From assembly GCF_019175385.1 (NCBI RefSeq), contig NC_083337.1:18585885-18649884 (forward strand): a stretch of 64,000 bases of DNA, in the 5' to 3' direction. The notes beneath the pieces were generated by a model. The model was not told the DNA's origin. It worked only from the letters and a program-made list of their open reading frames with translations, and searched no databases. The position numbers and the translations under genes are program-made. Numbering within the stretch: the stretch's first letter is position 1; each line of letters opens with the position of its first letter. Shown here one piece after another: positions 1 through 12,644 of the stretch. The DNA is from Lycium barbarum (lineage: Eukaryota; Streptophyta; Magnoliopsida; Solanales; Solanaceae).

Positions 1-1262
1 TCATTTTTTTTCAAGCATTTTTTTTCTTTTTTTTTTCCATGTTGCATTATTTCTAAGAGGACCTTCTCATCACTTTGAAGCTATCACCAATAACCATTAC
101 ACGTGACCATCCCTTTTCTTCAGATTGAACAATATCATCACAGTCTAAGCTACAGTACTCAAGGAAGCAGGGTGCAAAAACTAGGGATTCAACAAATGGG
201 TCAAGACAAAAATACGGCTACCAAATGATAGGCTACAGGCTCAAAGGGCTAACTAGCAGTACAATATTTGAAAAGGCTAAAATTCACAAGACATATCAAA
301 GAAAGCCTATCATCATCTCCTAAACAGATAAAAACTTTTTATTTCGCTTCAATAACACGCGGACCAAGTTCTAGACTAAGATGCAAAACATGGAATATAT
401 TCAAAATCCTTACCTCACATGGCACAAGTCTCAATCAAGATAGATCAATCCTACCCCAGGACAGATAGGGTCACAACAAACGACAAAATAAGAATAAGCT
501 ATGTACAGAGTCACAACCATGAGCCTAGACGTCAGAAAGTTTGCTATCTTTTTAATTACTCAAACAATCACAGGAAAGTACTACTCAAGCTCAGGCCTAA
601 ATATGCTAGTATCAAACAAGTCAAAAATATCTTTCTTTTCTCTCCTTAGCTACTCCTAAAAATTTAAAAAGTTACTCGGCTCAAAGGCCCCCCTTTGAAA
701 AGAACCGAGGCCATAAGAAAAACCAAGGGGTGGATGATCTATGCCCCTAATGAAGGACAAAGAAGCCATAAAAGAAAGAACAAAGTAAAATCTTTTTGAA
801 TTTTTCTTGGTTTTCTGTATGTTTGTTTATTTATTTATTTATATAAGCCTAAGAATTAAAAAAAAATCCTATGGCATAATCATCCTCGACCTCAACGGAA
901 GTACCCCACCTCACACTTACAAATATGCGTTGTCCTCAATGCATGGACAACAAAGAAAAAATTTAAAAAAGGGTGAGAAATAGTCCCTGAGACCCTCTAG
1001 GGCCTAACTAGCAATATAATCCTCAACATCAAGGGTCGGCATGACCCACACTTAAGCCAAAACATGCTCCTCAGCTTCAACTTCAGGTACCCAAACTTCC
1101 CCTAATCTGCAAAACAAAAACTAAACAAAACAAAATGTGACACTATAAAAATAAAAATCTAAACTATTACACATTGGGTTGCCTCCTAATAAGCGCCTTG
1201 GTTAACGTCGCGACACGACGCCATCACTTTCACCACTTCTACTTCCACTTTGAGGATATGAA

Positions 1263-2089
1263 TTACGCCCTTAATTTTGCATCAAATTTTCTATCACGCT
1301 TCTGGGACGGTGGTGTGAAAATAAAAGAACCAAGTAATAGATGTCGGATCTTGCACTTCTTGGCCCTTAAGTGAAGGTTGTCGTTTTGTCTCTTTGGCAT
1401 GAAATGTTTTAGAATGTAAGGACCTTGTTCCTCATATTTATACTTCTCCACAGGCTTTGAAGGCTCGATCTCCCTTTCCCCAACCAAACATAATGTAGAA
1501 AAGTATTTAGAAAGAGGTCCAACACACCCCAACTCTAAAACCTAATTATTTTTTAGACCTTCACTTTTGTACACCTCCTCAACATCATCATCATCAATAA
1601 AGTTTTGGTCGAATGGTTGGTATTCCTCTTCCTGTTCCACATGTTGGCAAGTATCCACAACAGTTGGTTGTTGGGCATTAGACACCTCAACATTTTTATT
1701 TAGTTAAGCTTGCAAGTTATGGATATCTGAGCCAAATTGGTCTATCTCTTGTCAGAGCTCAATTCTGCCTTCTATCAGTTGTGTCGCCATGTTCGTAAGA
1801 ACATCACGGAGACCCCTATATTCCTCCGCTAATTTCCTGTAAAGATCAATACTATCAAAAGCACAAGAATTATTAGAATCATCATAATTAGGGTTCAGGG
1901 AAGGATACCAATGCTTAGGACAACTTTTCCAATTTTCCCCGCAACAATCACAAGATTGAGATGGTGCACAAAACTCGCCCTTGGGAATATATTGACGATG
2001 TTGCCAAACGTGAGGTCCTTTGCAATACGGACATGGATCACAAAACATGAATACTTACCTTTCCACCATTGATTATTCAAAGATGCCAT
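1263..2089 (-). pseudogene. Small cysteine-rich retroelement protein, decayed
   Basis: A methionine start at 2089 (MASLNNQWW...) is followed after about 15 codons by a shift into the frame FCDPCPYCKGPH, then a Cys-rich stretch (CDCCGENWKSCPKH). The same frame runs on to 1263 through three nonsense codons (near 1750, 1705 and 1545), including an acidic DDDD segment and a basic C-terminal part ending KFDAKLRA. This suggests one former protein of roughly 270 residues rather than several small ones. It lies just downstream of the primer binding site, where gag would be expected. I recognise no retroviral domain; the Cys clusters could bind zinc, but that is inference. Function unknown. Confidence 0.5.
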
Positions 2090-2195
2090 GTCAGGAATAA
2101 TTATAAAATATTTAACTAAAACTAAAATAAAAATAAAATAAAACCTGAATAGACAAAAAGAAAAGTCTAATCTAGAAAAACAATTAATTTCTAAG

Positions 2196-2213
2196 TCCCC
2201 GGCAACGGCGGCA
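2196..2213 (-). promoter_or_regulatory. Primer binding site (tRNA-Asp-like)
   Basis: The minus strand reads TGCCGCCGTTGCCGGGGA six bases after the LTR end. It matches the tRNA-Asp-type binding site known for Athila-group elements except at the third base and sixth base positions around GCCGCC versus GGCGCC. It fixes the LTR on the right and the internal region on the left. Confidence 0.75.
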
Positions 2214-2219
2214 AAAATT

Positions 2220-3784
2220 TGTTGCTCCGAAACTCACACGCAAGCGTACGTGGTCGTACACGTAATGTAGTGATTTTAGAAATCGAATGTCGAACCCACA
2301 GGGACTTATGATTAATCATCAGTTAAATTAAATGATCCGAATCATCTACACAAGAGATGAAATCCGTAGGTTATAATCATAAACCAACTAAAAATAAAAG
2401 AAAACAAATATTTAGCTTCGACCAAGAAAGAGCGGGTTTTTATATTACCAATGAGATGAAATTGACCTAGGACTATGGGATATCTAACAATCACGTTGTA
2501 TTCTTCAATTGATTCAACCTTCTTAATTTATCTAGTTTACTGATTGATAAAGTTGATATTAGGGCAACGAATCTCTCGAGTCCTCTAGTTGCCGATTTGT
2601 ATTACTTTTACGCCTATATCTCTATGGTCATGAACCTTAACACAAATGCATTTATATTTCCTGTATATCAACCGATCAAGATGAACTAGGTATATCTCTA
2701 TCCTAGACGCATATCAGCTCCCCGATGCCCAGGGTTGAGATCCTGCTCTATTTAACCCTATTGCTATCTTAGTATTATTCTCTCGAGTTCAATATAACAA
2801 TAAAAAATACTACTCCCTCCGTTTCAATTTATATAAACCCATTTGACTGGGCACGACATTTAAGAAAGAGGGAAGACTTTTGAAACTTGTGGTTCAAAAT
2901 AAGCCTTGAAAATTTGTGTGGCTGTAAATCATTCATAAAGTGAATTTGTTTCCAAATTAGGAAAGAGGTCATTCATTTTGGCACGAACTAAAAAGGAAAT
3001 AGGTTCAAACAAATTGAAACAGAGGGAGTATGTGATAGTTGATCAGACAATCGAATACTTAAGCGGGAGATTAAATAAATAAACCAATACGATAAACTAA
3101 TTAATTGAAATCAATATTTGAATAATAACGTTCATGAAAGAACCATAACATAGAACGAGAAGTTTAGCTCCACATAGAAATGGAAGAAATACACAAAATC
3201 ATCCAAAATAAAATATATAACGAGTAGAATGGAGAAGAACAGGTAGAACCCAATAAGTTTAGGCCTCCACGAAGGCTCCTAGCTCTCTCTAGGTCCAAAG
3301 TTCTATAAAAATCGTGCAAATGGTCTTTTTATAGTGTTGGAAAATAACCCTCCAAGGACCATCAGAATGGGTCCAAGACTTGGCAAAAATTCACCGTTGG
3401 TCCACCCAGCTCGCTGAGCGAGCTTTAAATTGAGGGGGACCTCACTTTGAGCAATGCTTAGCGAGGTCCATGGACCATTTTATACTTAGACAATTTTCGC
3501 AACTTCCACTTTTTTGGTCCCTCCACCTTGCTGAGCGAGGGTCATGGCACGACTGTGCCTCGCTTTGGCTCGAGCTCAGCGTGGTGGCCTGCTTCGTTTG
3601 TACTTAGTCGATTTCTTGCCGTCTTCTTCGCAACGTAGCTTTTTCAACGTAAAGTACCTAGATTCCATAATAAAGCTCAAATTAGTCCTATATCAAATAG
3701 TCAATAGATGTTAGGTGTATTTAACTCTAAAATAAGGTATAAATATGAGTAAGAGATGGCGAAAAAGCGTAAATGCACCTAACA
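2220..3784 (-). repeat. 5' LTR of the Athila-like element
   Basis: On the minus strand this segment starts TGTTAGGTGCATTT and ends GGAGCAACA, giving the expected TG...CA termini, and it abuts the primer binding site. Length is about 1565 bp including a 216-bp Stowaway MITE at 2813-3028, so about 1.35 kb without it. The right end is placed from the TGTT/AACA pairing and could be off by a few bases. Confidence 0.65.
2813..3028. mobile_element. Stowaway-type MITE
   Basis: A 216-bp element has terminal inverted repeats CTCCCTCCGTTTCAATTT and AAATTGAAACAGAGGGAG, flanked on both sides by the dinucleotide TA (2811-2812, 3029-3030), the target of Tc1/mariner elements. It has no coding capacity. It sits inside the LTR at 2220-3784. 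A second close relative is at 59020-59232. Confidence 0.92.
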
Positions 3785-4070
3785 TCACCCCCTCAAGAAA
3801 GAGATTTGATAATCTTAATCGTTAAAGTATTTGTCTATCCTACTAGTCCTGCCCTTTATTTATTTACTAGATGATTTTTGTATTCGTTTTTTTTTTTTTT
3901 TTTTTTTGGCAGGATGACAATTTAACTTACAGTTTTTATAAGGGCAAACCTTTGCACTGCAGCTATTTGAATGGTACGATAAAAATCCGTAGACACAAAT
4001 AAATTACATAAGAAAATACCGATAGCGTCAAAAAAGCCAATTTTTAGACTGTGCCTTCAAACACACTAAG
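3785..4070. other. Non-coding spacer with poly-T tract
   Basis: No coding signal seen. A run of 20 T lies at 3888-3907. Nothing else recognised between the LTR end and the MITE at 4071. Confidence 0.5.
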
Positions 4071-4351
4071 TAGGCGTTTGGCCATAGATATAAAAAACAA
4101 ATTCACTTTTTTTGGAATTTTTGAAGTTGAAGTTAGAGTTGGAGTTGTGTTTGACCATAGTTTTTGAAATTGTAGTTTTTTTGGTGAAATGTAGTTGTAA
4201 AAAGTGAAAAAAATTTGAAAAACTTATTTTTGGTATTCCGGAATACAACTTCAACTTGTATTCTGAATATTTATGACCAAACGCCCAAAAGTAAAAAAAG
4301 TGAAAAAAATTCCGGAAAAAAGTGAATAAATTTTATGGCCAAACGACACCT
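4071..4351. mobile_element. MITE with GGCGTTTGGCCATA termini
   Basis: The left end reads taggcgtttggccata and the right end tatggccaaacgacaccta, an imperfect inverted repeat of about 14-17 bases. The interior is rich in gtgaaaaaaa and ttgaagttg motifs and can fold on itself. No transposase is present. This terminal motif is frequent in plant MITEs, but the superfamily is not clear to me; possible flanking duplications (CTAAG / CTAAAG) are imperfect. Confidence 0.6.
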
Positions 4352-4531
4352 AAAGTTTCACACCTTGAAATGAAATCAACAAAAATATTCAGCAAAAAAG
4401 AAACACAACTGTCTTCACCTGTACATACATCCTAGATTACTTTCAGTAGATACAATATTTAACATTTTCGAATCCCATTAGTAAGACTTTGGTCTTCATT
4501 CCTTCTCTGCCCATAGGTCTGTCTTTTACAG

Positions 4532-4795
4532 TTACATTCGGCCCTCTAGAGCATATGTAGTATTCATGTAGTAGTCCTCAAAGCTTTTCTCTGATGCGGA
4601 AGGAATGTAAACAGTAAGCTTTGCTTAGACTTCATCCAATTCATAACTTGTTTTGTATGGTGAAAAGACTAGTTGAAGATTGTATTCTCTAAAACCATCT
4701 AAGTGAACCCTTTCGAGTCTTTCTTGAAGAGAGTAAAAGAATTTCTTAGTGTTGCGTTTTTCAATATGACCAGACATCATAACCAGATAACATAC
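4532..4795 (-). pseudogene. Putative terminal exon of an unidentified gene, with in-frame stop
   Basis: A splice-acceptor-like TTCTAGCAG precedes position 4795 on the minus strand. From there one frame runs 88 codons to a TAA at 4532, interrupted by a TAA at 4625-4627. The text is protein-like and mixed in composition (for example FFYSLQERLERVHLDGFREY before the stop and VYIPSASEKSFEDYY after it), unlike the low-complexity shadow frames nearby. Joining in phase 0 to the piece at 5353-5447 would be consistent. I do not recognise the family. If the stop is genuine this is a pseudogene or a truncated allele; the alternative is a chance open stretch. Confidence 0.4.
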
Positions 4796-5195
4796 CTGCT
4801 AGAACAACAAAATACAATTGACAGCAACATCACACATAAATCCGAGAGAGAAGAGCCGTAGAAAGCATACAAAAATCCTGAAAGTACATGCAAACACAGA
4901 GCAAACACGTAAGTCGGCTTCTCAAAATACAGGTGCTAATATCTAATAGAAATACAATAAGGGAACTATTAGCAAACTTTCTAATGACAAGGGTTGTTTA
5001 TCAAAACATTCGTGACTCCACTAACGAATAAAGGAAAAGACATAAAAACTTAACTAACTTAAGCATTTGTAATTGGTTTCCATCCCACAGTTCAAGCAAA
5101 TATTTGACAAAAAAAGAATACAAAAACTACACCAAAATCTTTAGAGATCTTCAAAGAGGCAGCAATAACAAGAACGTAAGAGTTGTTGCTATCAT

Positions 5196-5325
5196 CAGGT
5201 ATGTTTCTCGGATTCTCCAAAATCAATGCCGCACCTGTGTCGGATCCTCCAAAAAATGCACTACTTTTAGAGGATCCGACATGCATCCAATGATATTTTT
5301 AAAGAGTCCGACAAGCATAGATCAT
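5196..5325. repeat. Dispersed GGATCC-rich fold-back repeat
   Basis: The motif tgtcggatcctccaaaaaat and its inverted partner ttttagaggatccgacat face each other, followed by a third weaker copy (agagtccgacaagcatag). This is a short dispersed repeat. A related copy is at 55905-55985 in the last remorin intron. No coding role. Confidence 0.6.
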
Positions 5326-5352
5326 CAGCATTGGTGATAGTTTACAGCTTAC

Positions 5353-5447
5353 CTGCACTGCATTATTAGCATTGCCAGATTCTGATAGTGCTATTGCACT
5401 GCATTATTAGCATTGCCAGATTCTGATAGTGCTATTAAAATGAACTC
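5353..5447 (-). pseudogene. Putative small exon disrupted by a 41-bp duplication
   Basis: On the minus strand a possible exon reads EFILIALSESGNANNAV and meets a good donor, CAG|GTAAGC, at 5353. The last 41 bases are present twice in tandem. Because 41 is not a multiple of three, the second copy is out of frame and creates a TAG directly after the first. The donor phase (0) matches the acceptor phase of the exon at 4795. No pyrimidine tract precedes the proposed start, so the 5' boundary is weak. Identity unknown. Confidence 0.3.
5355..5436. repeat. Perfect 41-bp tandem duplication
   Basis: Two identical 41-bp copies, 5355-5395 and 5396-5436, beginning gcactgcattattagcattg. No base differs between them, so the duplication is recent or maintained. 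Confidence 0.95.
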
Positions 5448-5453
5448 CTACCT

Positions 5454-7178
5454 CCATCATCTTTTCCACCCTAAGTACTAAACTGCTACTACTATTAGTT
5501 TGTTGTATAAATTATAGGGCCAAGTATTACTGTAAGATTAGAATTTTGTGTTTTTAGTTTAAACATAGTTACAGTCTCCTAGCCATTAAAAAGATACAAT
5601 TACTGTCTCTTGTTTCATTACAATGGTACTTATTGCTTCTCTTAAATCTGTACTGTTTTTAAGCAAATGATATTTCTGAAAAATGCCACTTTGGTTAATG
5701 TGTCACAAGGACTTTTATCTTTCTATTTTAACGGTCTTGAGCATTCAAATCATTAGCAAGTTGTCTGGGCTTGTTGAGGCTATAAATAAAATCCTTCTGC
5801 TTTGTTATTCTACTCTTCCTCTTTTATATCTATTTAGCACCAGGCACAAGTAATACCAACCTAAGGAGTTAGGGAAGTTACCAAAACCAGTATTAACTTG
5901 GGGAAGTGTGTGGCTCTTTAAGCAAAGAGAAACATTAACATTTGCTATCTCAATAGACGAATAGGACTTTACCTAATTTCGCATCGCACCTTTGCGTGTT
6001 GCCAGGAACCAAGCAAAGTATGAAAGTATGCCCACTATCCGCAAAATTTGCATAATTACTGATTGGACATTAAATTCTGAGAAGGAAGGGTAACGTTAAA
6101 AAAGACGTCGTCAAGCTCCACATAAAAGCTTTTTAATGTGCATGTTAATAACAAATAAGGTTAACCAATGCGCATCATTTAACAACTTAAAACATCTTTA
6201 ATGTTTTCATATAAGATAAAATTCAACTTTCGTATTCCACCCATGATCTCTTAATAATGCAACTTCAACATAGATAAAATTTATTTTGATAACAAACATC
6301 TATTCCTTGTAGTTCTTTAGAGAGAAAAATCAATGCAGTAACACATAGTAGAGAATTAATATACACAATAAATCTCAATATAATCGGACAACTTACAACT
6401 AAGAACTAAAGAGTTAAGTACCACTTCAAAACCCAAAAAACTAAAATAACAAATAGTTAAGAAATTGTCTTATCCTAATTATTTACGTTGCCCCTTAATG
6501 CTTTTTCTACTTAAAAAGAAAAAAGTGGTTGAGATGTCGAAGAACTTTTCTGTCGGCATGGCAAGCATTGGTATCTAAAATCTTGTACAGAGTGCATTTT
6601 ATTTTTTTTATTGTTAAACCACTATTAGAATTATTAAACATTCTTAAACATTCAAGATCATTAAACACTCAAATAATTTATACCATTATTACAATCACTG
6701 ATAACTATTTCCTCAATGGTGATGTTAGAATCCATTAGTTTTTCATTGTTTTGAGCGTCGGCCAATAGTGCTTGTTCTCTGAAATTATAACCGTCAATAC
6801 TTATTGTGAACCTAGCTTTTATACTTCTGCAAATATAAGAATGTAATTACTTTGGTAAACCACAAATACAAATTTATTACTGCTCCTCGTCTGTCAATTC
6901 ACTCTCTACCACGACACATGATGTAAGTGAAAGTTTTCCATCTCTACAACTGCCAAATTTACAAAACAATGGAAAGCACAATGTATGTTGATATTTGAAA
7001 ACACAAATATGATATTTGAAGTAAAAGTCAAATCACTACAAAGATTTGAATAGCGAGATAAAATACACCGTAGCTATGAGATCACTGTATTCGAAAACAT
7101 ATGAGAATATGAATGTTTCAGAAGAATCAGAAATTGTTACCATGCCCAGAATTGAAACTTCGATTATTTATTTGCCCC
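5454..7178. other. AT-rich intronic or intergenic DNA
   Basis: I see no convincing exon, RNA gene or transposon termini in this 1.7-kb stretch. If the two fragments at 4532-5447 belong to a gene that begins beyond 49362, this would be intronic. Short minus-strand stretches near 5900-6000 look mildly exon-like but lack usable frames. Confidence 0.4.
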
Positions 7179-8019
7179 CAAAATGTTACACCCCGCACTT
7201 TCAGAGCATGAGCATGCCACGCACTTCACCATTGTAATGGAGCATTGGAGACGTCCCATGAAGTTTGGAAGGTACAAGCCATGAGAAGTACGTAACAATA
7301 GAGTAAAGCATGAATTACGATTTCGTAAGTCGTAACCGGAAAGGACTGTCACGACCCAACTAGGGGCCGCGACGGGTACCCGATACTTGTACCGAGCACC
7401 CCTTATCTATCGTTTTACCTTTACTTCTCAGCGGGCCGTAGGAACTGTGCCATATATTTATTTTTTTTAACATTAACATTAGCAGCATCATTATGAACAT
7501 AGACTAGTAAACTTCGTTATCACTTTATACAACAACATTAAAATGCCAACACACCATATATCTAACTGTACTTGACTGACTGGGCATATCTGTCTACGAG
7601 CCTCTAGACATAGTACACTTATACATAGAAAGGGCCGGGTACTGCCGTGCCCGAATATACATACACAAAATAGTACCTCGGAAGTGAGGCTCCGGAACAA
7701 CTGGAGCACTGTAGAGTACCGCTGGTAGAGCTCCTAAGGATCAAGTCCACCTGTCTGCTGACCTGCGCGGCATGAAACGCAGCGTCCACAAGAAGGGACG
7801 TCAGTACGAATAGTGTACCGAGTATGTAAGGCATGGAAGACAATGCAAGCAATAACATAGAGTGCGATTAATAATATCATGGAGTCACAGGACATATAAC
7901 GAGGCAAGAAAGTAACCTGTACATAGGAAGGCCCCTTTTTGGGCGGCTATCATGCATGGCTTGTCTTTCCCTTTTAAAAACGTTTCCCCTCCATGAACGT
8001 AGAAAATAGAACTTATATT

Positions 8020-8220
8020 ATGTCGTATCTTGTCGTATCGTGTCCTATTGTGCCCCTATCGTATCCTATCGTGGCATATCGGGTCGTATCCTATCGTGGC
8101 ATATCAGGTCGTATCCTATCGTGTCTTATCATAGCATAGCTTATCATATCATAGCATAGCTTGTCGTAGCGTATCATATCATGGCATAGCGTATCATAGC
8201 GTATCATATCATAGCTTAGC
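8020..8220. repeat. Degenerate short tandem repeat (tatcgtgtcc / tatcatagca)
   Basis: About 200 bp built from variants of tatcgtatcctatcgtggca and tatcatatcatagcatagc, roughly 10-22 bp per unit, inside LTR C. No perfect period. Confidence 0.75.
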
Positions 8221-8450
8221 TTTCCGTTGAAAATCTTTTCTTGTTCATATATATATAAAAATAGAACATGTCATATTGCCGAGGCGTCGGCAGCCGATCC
8301 ATTTAGCCATAAATACACATCCCGCGTCCGGGCATCCCGCGTCCGGGACGATATCATGTCATGTAATGCCAACTGATCAGGTGGATATGCGTGTATAACG
8401 CTCTGCCCTTATTCCCATCTTCCCCGTATACATATGCATACATCATGTAC

Positions 8451-8572
8451 ATATATCAGCGTCTATAGCGCTCTGAATCTTTTATCATATACATATACTG
8501 GTATCATGTACGTATATCAGCGACTATAGCGCCCTGGATCTTTTATCATATACATATACGTGTATCATGTAC
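8451..8572. repeat. Two 61-bp tandem units
   Basis: Units 8451-8511 and 8512-8572 share ...atatcagcg-ctatagcgc-ctg-atcttttatcatatacat..., differing at a few positions. Inside LTR C. Confidence 0.85.
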
Positions 8573-11500
8573 ATATTTTATAAACATATACATATTTCCA
8601 TTAGAATGGTACAGTACTTATCGTTTGATAATCGGAACGAGGATCAAAAGTTTCCTTTGGATTCTACTCCAAAATAAGTCAAACGGAGCAATAGGGAAAA
8701 TCCGGAAACAATGGGCCCACCTCGGGTCAAATGAGGCGGCGTACCAAATTTACGTACATTATATTTCATGACGTCACTTGTGAGGGTTTTAAGGTAGTCG
8801 GGTCATATTTATGCCAGTTCTAGATGTTTAGGAAGTTTCTCCAATATTTTACACAATTTCTAATTCAATTCTACTGAATGAAAAAGGGGAAACTTTAAGT
8901 GCGGATTCCGGGAAATAGAGTTGTCCCCGAGGCTCGTACCCAACTTATTACGTTTAAGACATGCCATAGAAGGAAGGGTGAAGCCTTACATACCCTTTCC
9001 GCTTCATACACGTCTCCAAAATCAAGTTTCAAGTTTGCCAAAATCTACAATTTGGTCACAATTACCAAATGTTAATTGTAAGGCTTTAAAATTTCAATCT
9101 TAACCAATACTTGTCTACAAAAATTTGGGCAGCATCTCCCCTATAAATACACCATCCCCAAAATTCAACTTAGCCAATTTTTTTATCAACAACAATCCGG
9201 GAATTCAACCCGGCCAAACTATCAACACAATGACAACAACCATGACTACAAAACACAATATAACACAACTAGTCTTCTTTCCAACATAATGCAATAGCTT
9301 TCATTCCAACTTCACATTTCCAAAACCAATCTCAATGTTTTTACATTCATTACTAATCAAGATCATTACAATATAATTCGGAAGCATTTCATATCATTTC
9401 TACCAAATATTCACAAGATATACAAAATATACAAACTTTCCACCAAAACCATAATCCATCCAAAACTTCTAATCTTCAATCTACATATTCATAACATATT
9501 TCCATCTTCCAATTTCATCAACCATAATCATAATTTGCACCTTAATAATTCCATTTTCATAATTACATAAATCTACCATAAAATCACAAAACTTCTCATA
9601 ACCACTTAACAACCAATCTTTCATGCCAATATGGACTATTATCCTTCCAAATTCACCAACTAACATAATAATTCACATTTAAAACTCCACTTCTATAATT
9701 ACATAAAAACTTCATTAAAATCATATAATTTCCTATAACTATTCCCAATAATTTTCCATGCCAACTTGAACCATTTTCTTCCATTTCCAATATAAATTTC
9801 ACCATAACCACAACTAGAATACAACATAAAATTCAACTCATATTATTTATACAACAATATACATATATGTCCACTTACATATATGCACACCCACTTTGTA
9901 AACTTCCATATTTCCATAAATTCTACTAATTTCTACATACTACAACATAAACCAACCTTCATAACATAACAAAAAGGGATTAATTCTTACCTTTTTCTAC
10001 AATCTTCTTCACTTGACCAAGTTGTCAACTTGAAGAAACAAGTGTTCTTCCTTCCAAAATAATTACACCAAGTTGTAAAGGACCCTTTAATTGGTAGAAA
10101 ATGATTTTTGAAAAAAAAAAAAAAACTTTTTTTTTTTTTGGTCTAGAGCTTGGCCGAAAATGGCCTTCTTATTCTTGCTCTTCTTTCTCTTGTTTCTCTC
10201 TTTCTCAATTGTCTTGAAACTTCTAAATGTTTCAAGACAATTTAATGATCCTTTATATTAATTATCACATGGGAAATTTATTAATTTTGTGGGCTTGGGC
10301 CATAAGATGGCCGGCCCACCCTCTCCTTTGGGCCTTAATTCGTTTTTTTATTTTTTTGGGCCAACTCGGTTGATCCCGAGTTGGGCCTAGCCCACTGACC
10401 TTTCGACCTTAAAACGTCCATATCTCCTTGTACCGATGTCACCTGGGAACCCACGACCTATGGTTGGAAAGCTAATTCAATTATCTACAACTTCTATTTC
10501 TTGGTATTTTCCAAATTCCAAACTTATAATACCGTTTTTTCCCCTAGAAGTCAGATCACCTGAAAACGTTTTCTTAAAAATATTCGTTTGGAGGACTTCC
10601 ACTTTGATTTGGCCCAAGGGTCCTTCTTGAGTTGTGTTTAACTTCACATATGTGATTCATATGACTTTTCAGATGTCCAAAAAAAAATCTCGATGTGTGG
10701 GCCCCACCTCAGCTTACAAATAATCCGACGTAAAAAAAAATACGGGATATAACAAGGACAACCTTAAAACACAAGAACATGACCATTATCAAGTATAATA
10801 AATGATAAATATCATGTAGGGGGAGTTTTGGAAGATTCCGGGACCAAGCAAATCAAAGAAAATAAGTTTGTCGAATATTTGGAAAAAGTTGGTAGAATTA
10901 AGGACAGAATTTTGGGTCAACTTTGGAGGGGTATATCTCTAGGTATATGAGGATTTTTAAGGTTTTTTAAAAGCCTAAAATGAAGTTCGTCGAGTCTAGT
11001 TTCCAACGAAATAAACCGCTCATCGATAGGACATCGGAGTAGAGAATTATGGACGTTACAAGTTAGGCTGACAGAGCAGAAACGCATGTTACAGTAACTG
11101 CTACAGTGCTGCTACAGTACTGCTATTGTACTGCCGACTTTACCCACCTGTAAAAGGGTTAAAGTCCCTCTTTTTGGTCATAATAAGCTCCCAACTATTC
11201 CAGAAAAATCAGCAATCAAAAGAGAGCATATTTACCTAATAAAAGTGAGGATTTTGAGTAATTTTAAGTGGCGGAATATTAATCGAGGTCCAGGTAACGT
11301 GTAGTCGCGATCATAGTTTTGTCTTGCATTGGAATTGGCTTGGATTCAAAGTAAATATTGAAGATATTGCTGCTCTAGCAAGAATAAGGTATGAATCTCT
11401 CCTTATTAATATTAATTTCAGTTTATTTACGGAGATAAAGTTATTAAATAGTCGTATAACAAGTTGGTTAGTTGAAAAACTTGAAAAACATCGTGCAGGA

Positions 11501-12524
11501 TGTTTTATGGAGCCTATTGGTGTTGATAATGTTGTTGTGATGTTGGTATTGTTGTTGTTGTTGGTTATTGGATTGTGATTTCGGGTTAGGCATATAAACA
11601 GGGGAGATGCTGCTCGAATTTCGGCAGATTCTAAATGGATTTAAATTGAAGGCTTAAGATAAGCATGTGACAATGAGCCTAACAATAGTATAAATGGTTT
11701 ACATGTAGATTTACGAGCTTGGAAGAATAAACGTTGAATAGTTAAGGAGACCAAAAGGTATGTTAAGGCTATTCCTCTTTCTTTTAAAGGCATGATTCTT
11801 TTCCTATGAACGCATACACGACTTCCATAATACCTTCTTTCCGAAAATACTAGCAGTTCATGATTCTCAAAATCCTTATGATGCTAAAGACGAATGTTTT
11901 CTATAAGGACCATGACGACGATTATTATGATCCCATTTCTGGAGATTCCAAAGTTATGGTTTTAATATCATTACGAGGTTACTGAGCTGGTTTCAAGATT
12001 TTGATTATATTTGTTGATGCTGATCTCATCTTATGATTTTGTTCAAAAGGCATGATTCCATATATGTTTCCATAACCTTCGTACTTCCAAGAGTTAGAAG
12101 TTTATGATTCTTGAAAGTTTCTTATGATACTTAAGATGAGATGTTTTTTATGATGAATAGGATGATGATGATCTTAATTCTAGAAATTTCAAATCTTATG
12201 AATTTAATGTTATTATGAGATTATTGAACTTACTTCATGATTTTCTTGATTTTATTCATTGTTGTTGATCTCACCTTATGACCTTTGTTCCTTCAAGCTG
12301 GGATAAACGATGATGATTGATCCATAATATAATCGGAGGCTACCGACCTTACGTCACTCCGATATAGTTATGGCTTTTGATTGGGCTCTTATGCATGCTT
12401 TATATATATGTATGTATTTTCTCACACCGCGCTGCGCTATAGTCGGCCGGGCATGGCACGTAGATGTGCACACCACTGTAGTGGGCATGTTATGATATTG
12501 CCCCGGACCCGGGCTAATGATGAT

Positions 12525-12644
12525 AACACCGAGCCTTAATGACCGGGCATGATACTATATATATGACACCGAGCCTTAATGGCCGGGCATGATACTATAT
12601 ATATGACACCGAGCCTTAATGGCCGGGCATGGTACTACGTATAT
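12525..12644. repeat. Three 40-bp tandem units in LTR A
   Basis: Units begin at 12525, 12565 and 12605; each carries acaccgagccttaatg-ccg followed by ggcatg-tact. The third is more diverged. LTR B has related but dispersed units around 14908-15090 (acaccgtgcctatatggc). Confidence 0.88.

Larger units (their letters stand above)
1..3784 (-). mobile_element. Non-autonomous Athila-like LTR retrotransposon, truncated by window start
   Basis: Read on the minus strand, this is a 5' LTR (2220-3784), then a primer binding site (2196-2213), then internal sequence running off position 1. The internal part holds no gag-pol domain that I can recognise, only a decayed small reading frame (1263-2089) and long untranslated sequence. 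The untranslated part has short motifs I associate with Athila-type elements, for example the 'gcctcctaataagcgcc' block near 1182 and the 'gcattgaggacaacgc' block on the minus strand near 930. The 3' LTR must lie outside the window, so the target duplication cannot be checked. The lineage assignment rests mainly on the binding site and is moderately sure. Confidence 0.7.
7347..10754 (-). mobile_element. Solo LTR C, nested in LTR A
   Basis: On the minus strand it starts TGTTATATCCCGTA and ends GGGTCGTGACA. The flanking 5 bases are AGGAC on both sides (7342-7346 and 10755-10759). At 3408 bp it is a long LTR with no internal region. It contains degenerate tandem repeats at 8020-8220 and 8451-8572 and a poly-A/poly-T pair near 10105-10138. 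Orientation is opposite to LTRs A and B. Because it splits LTR A, it is the younger insertion. Confidence 0.92.
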
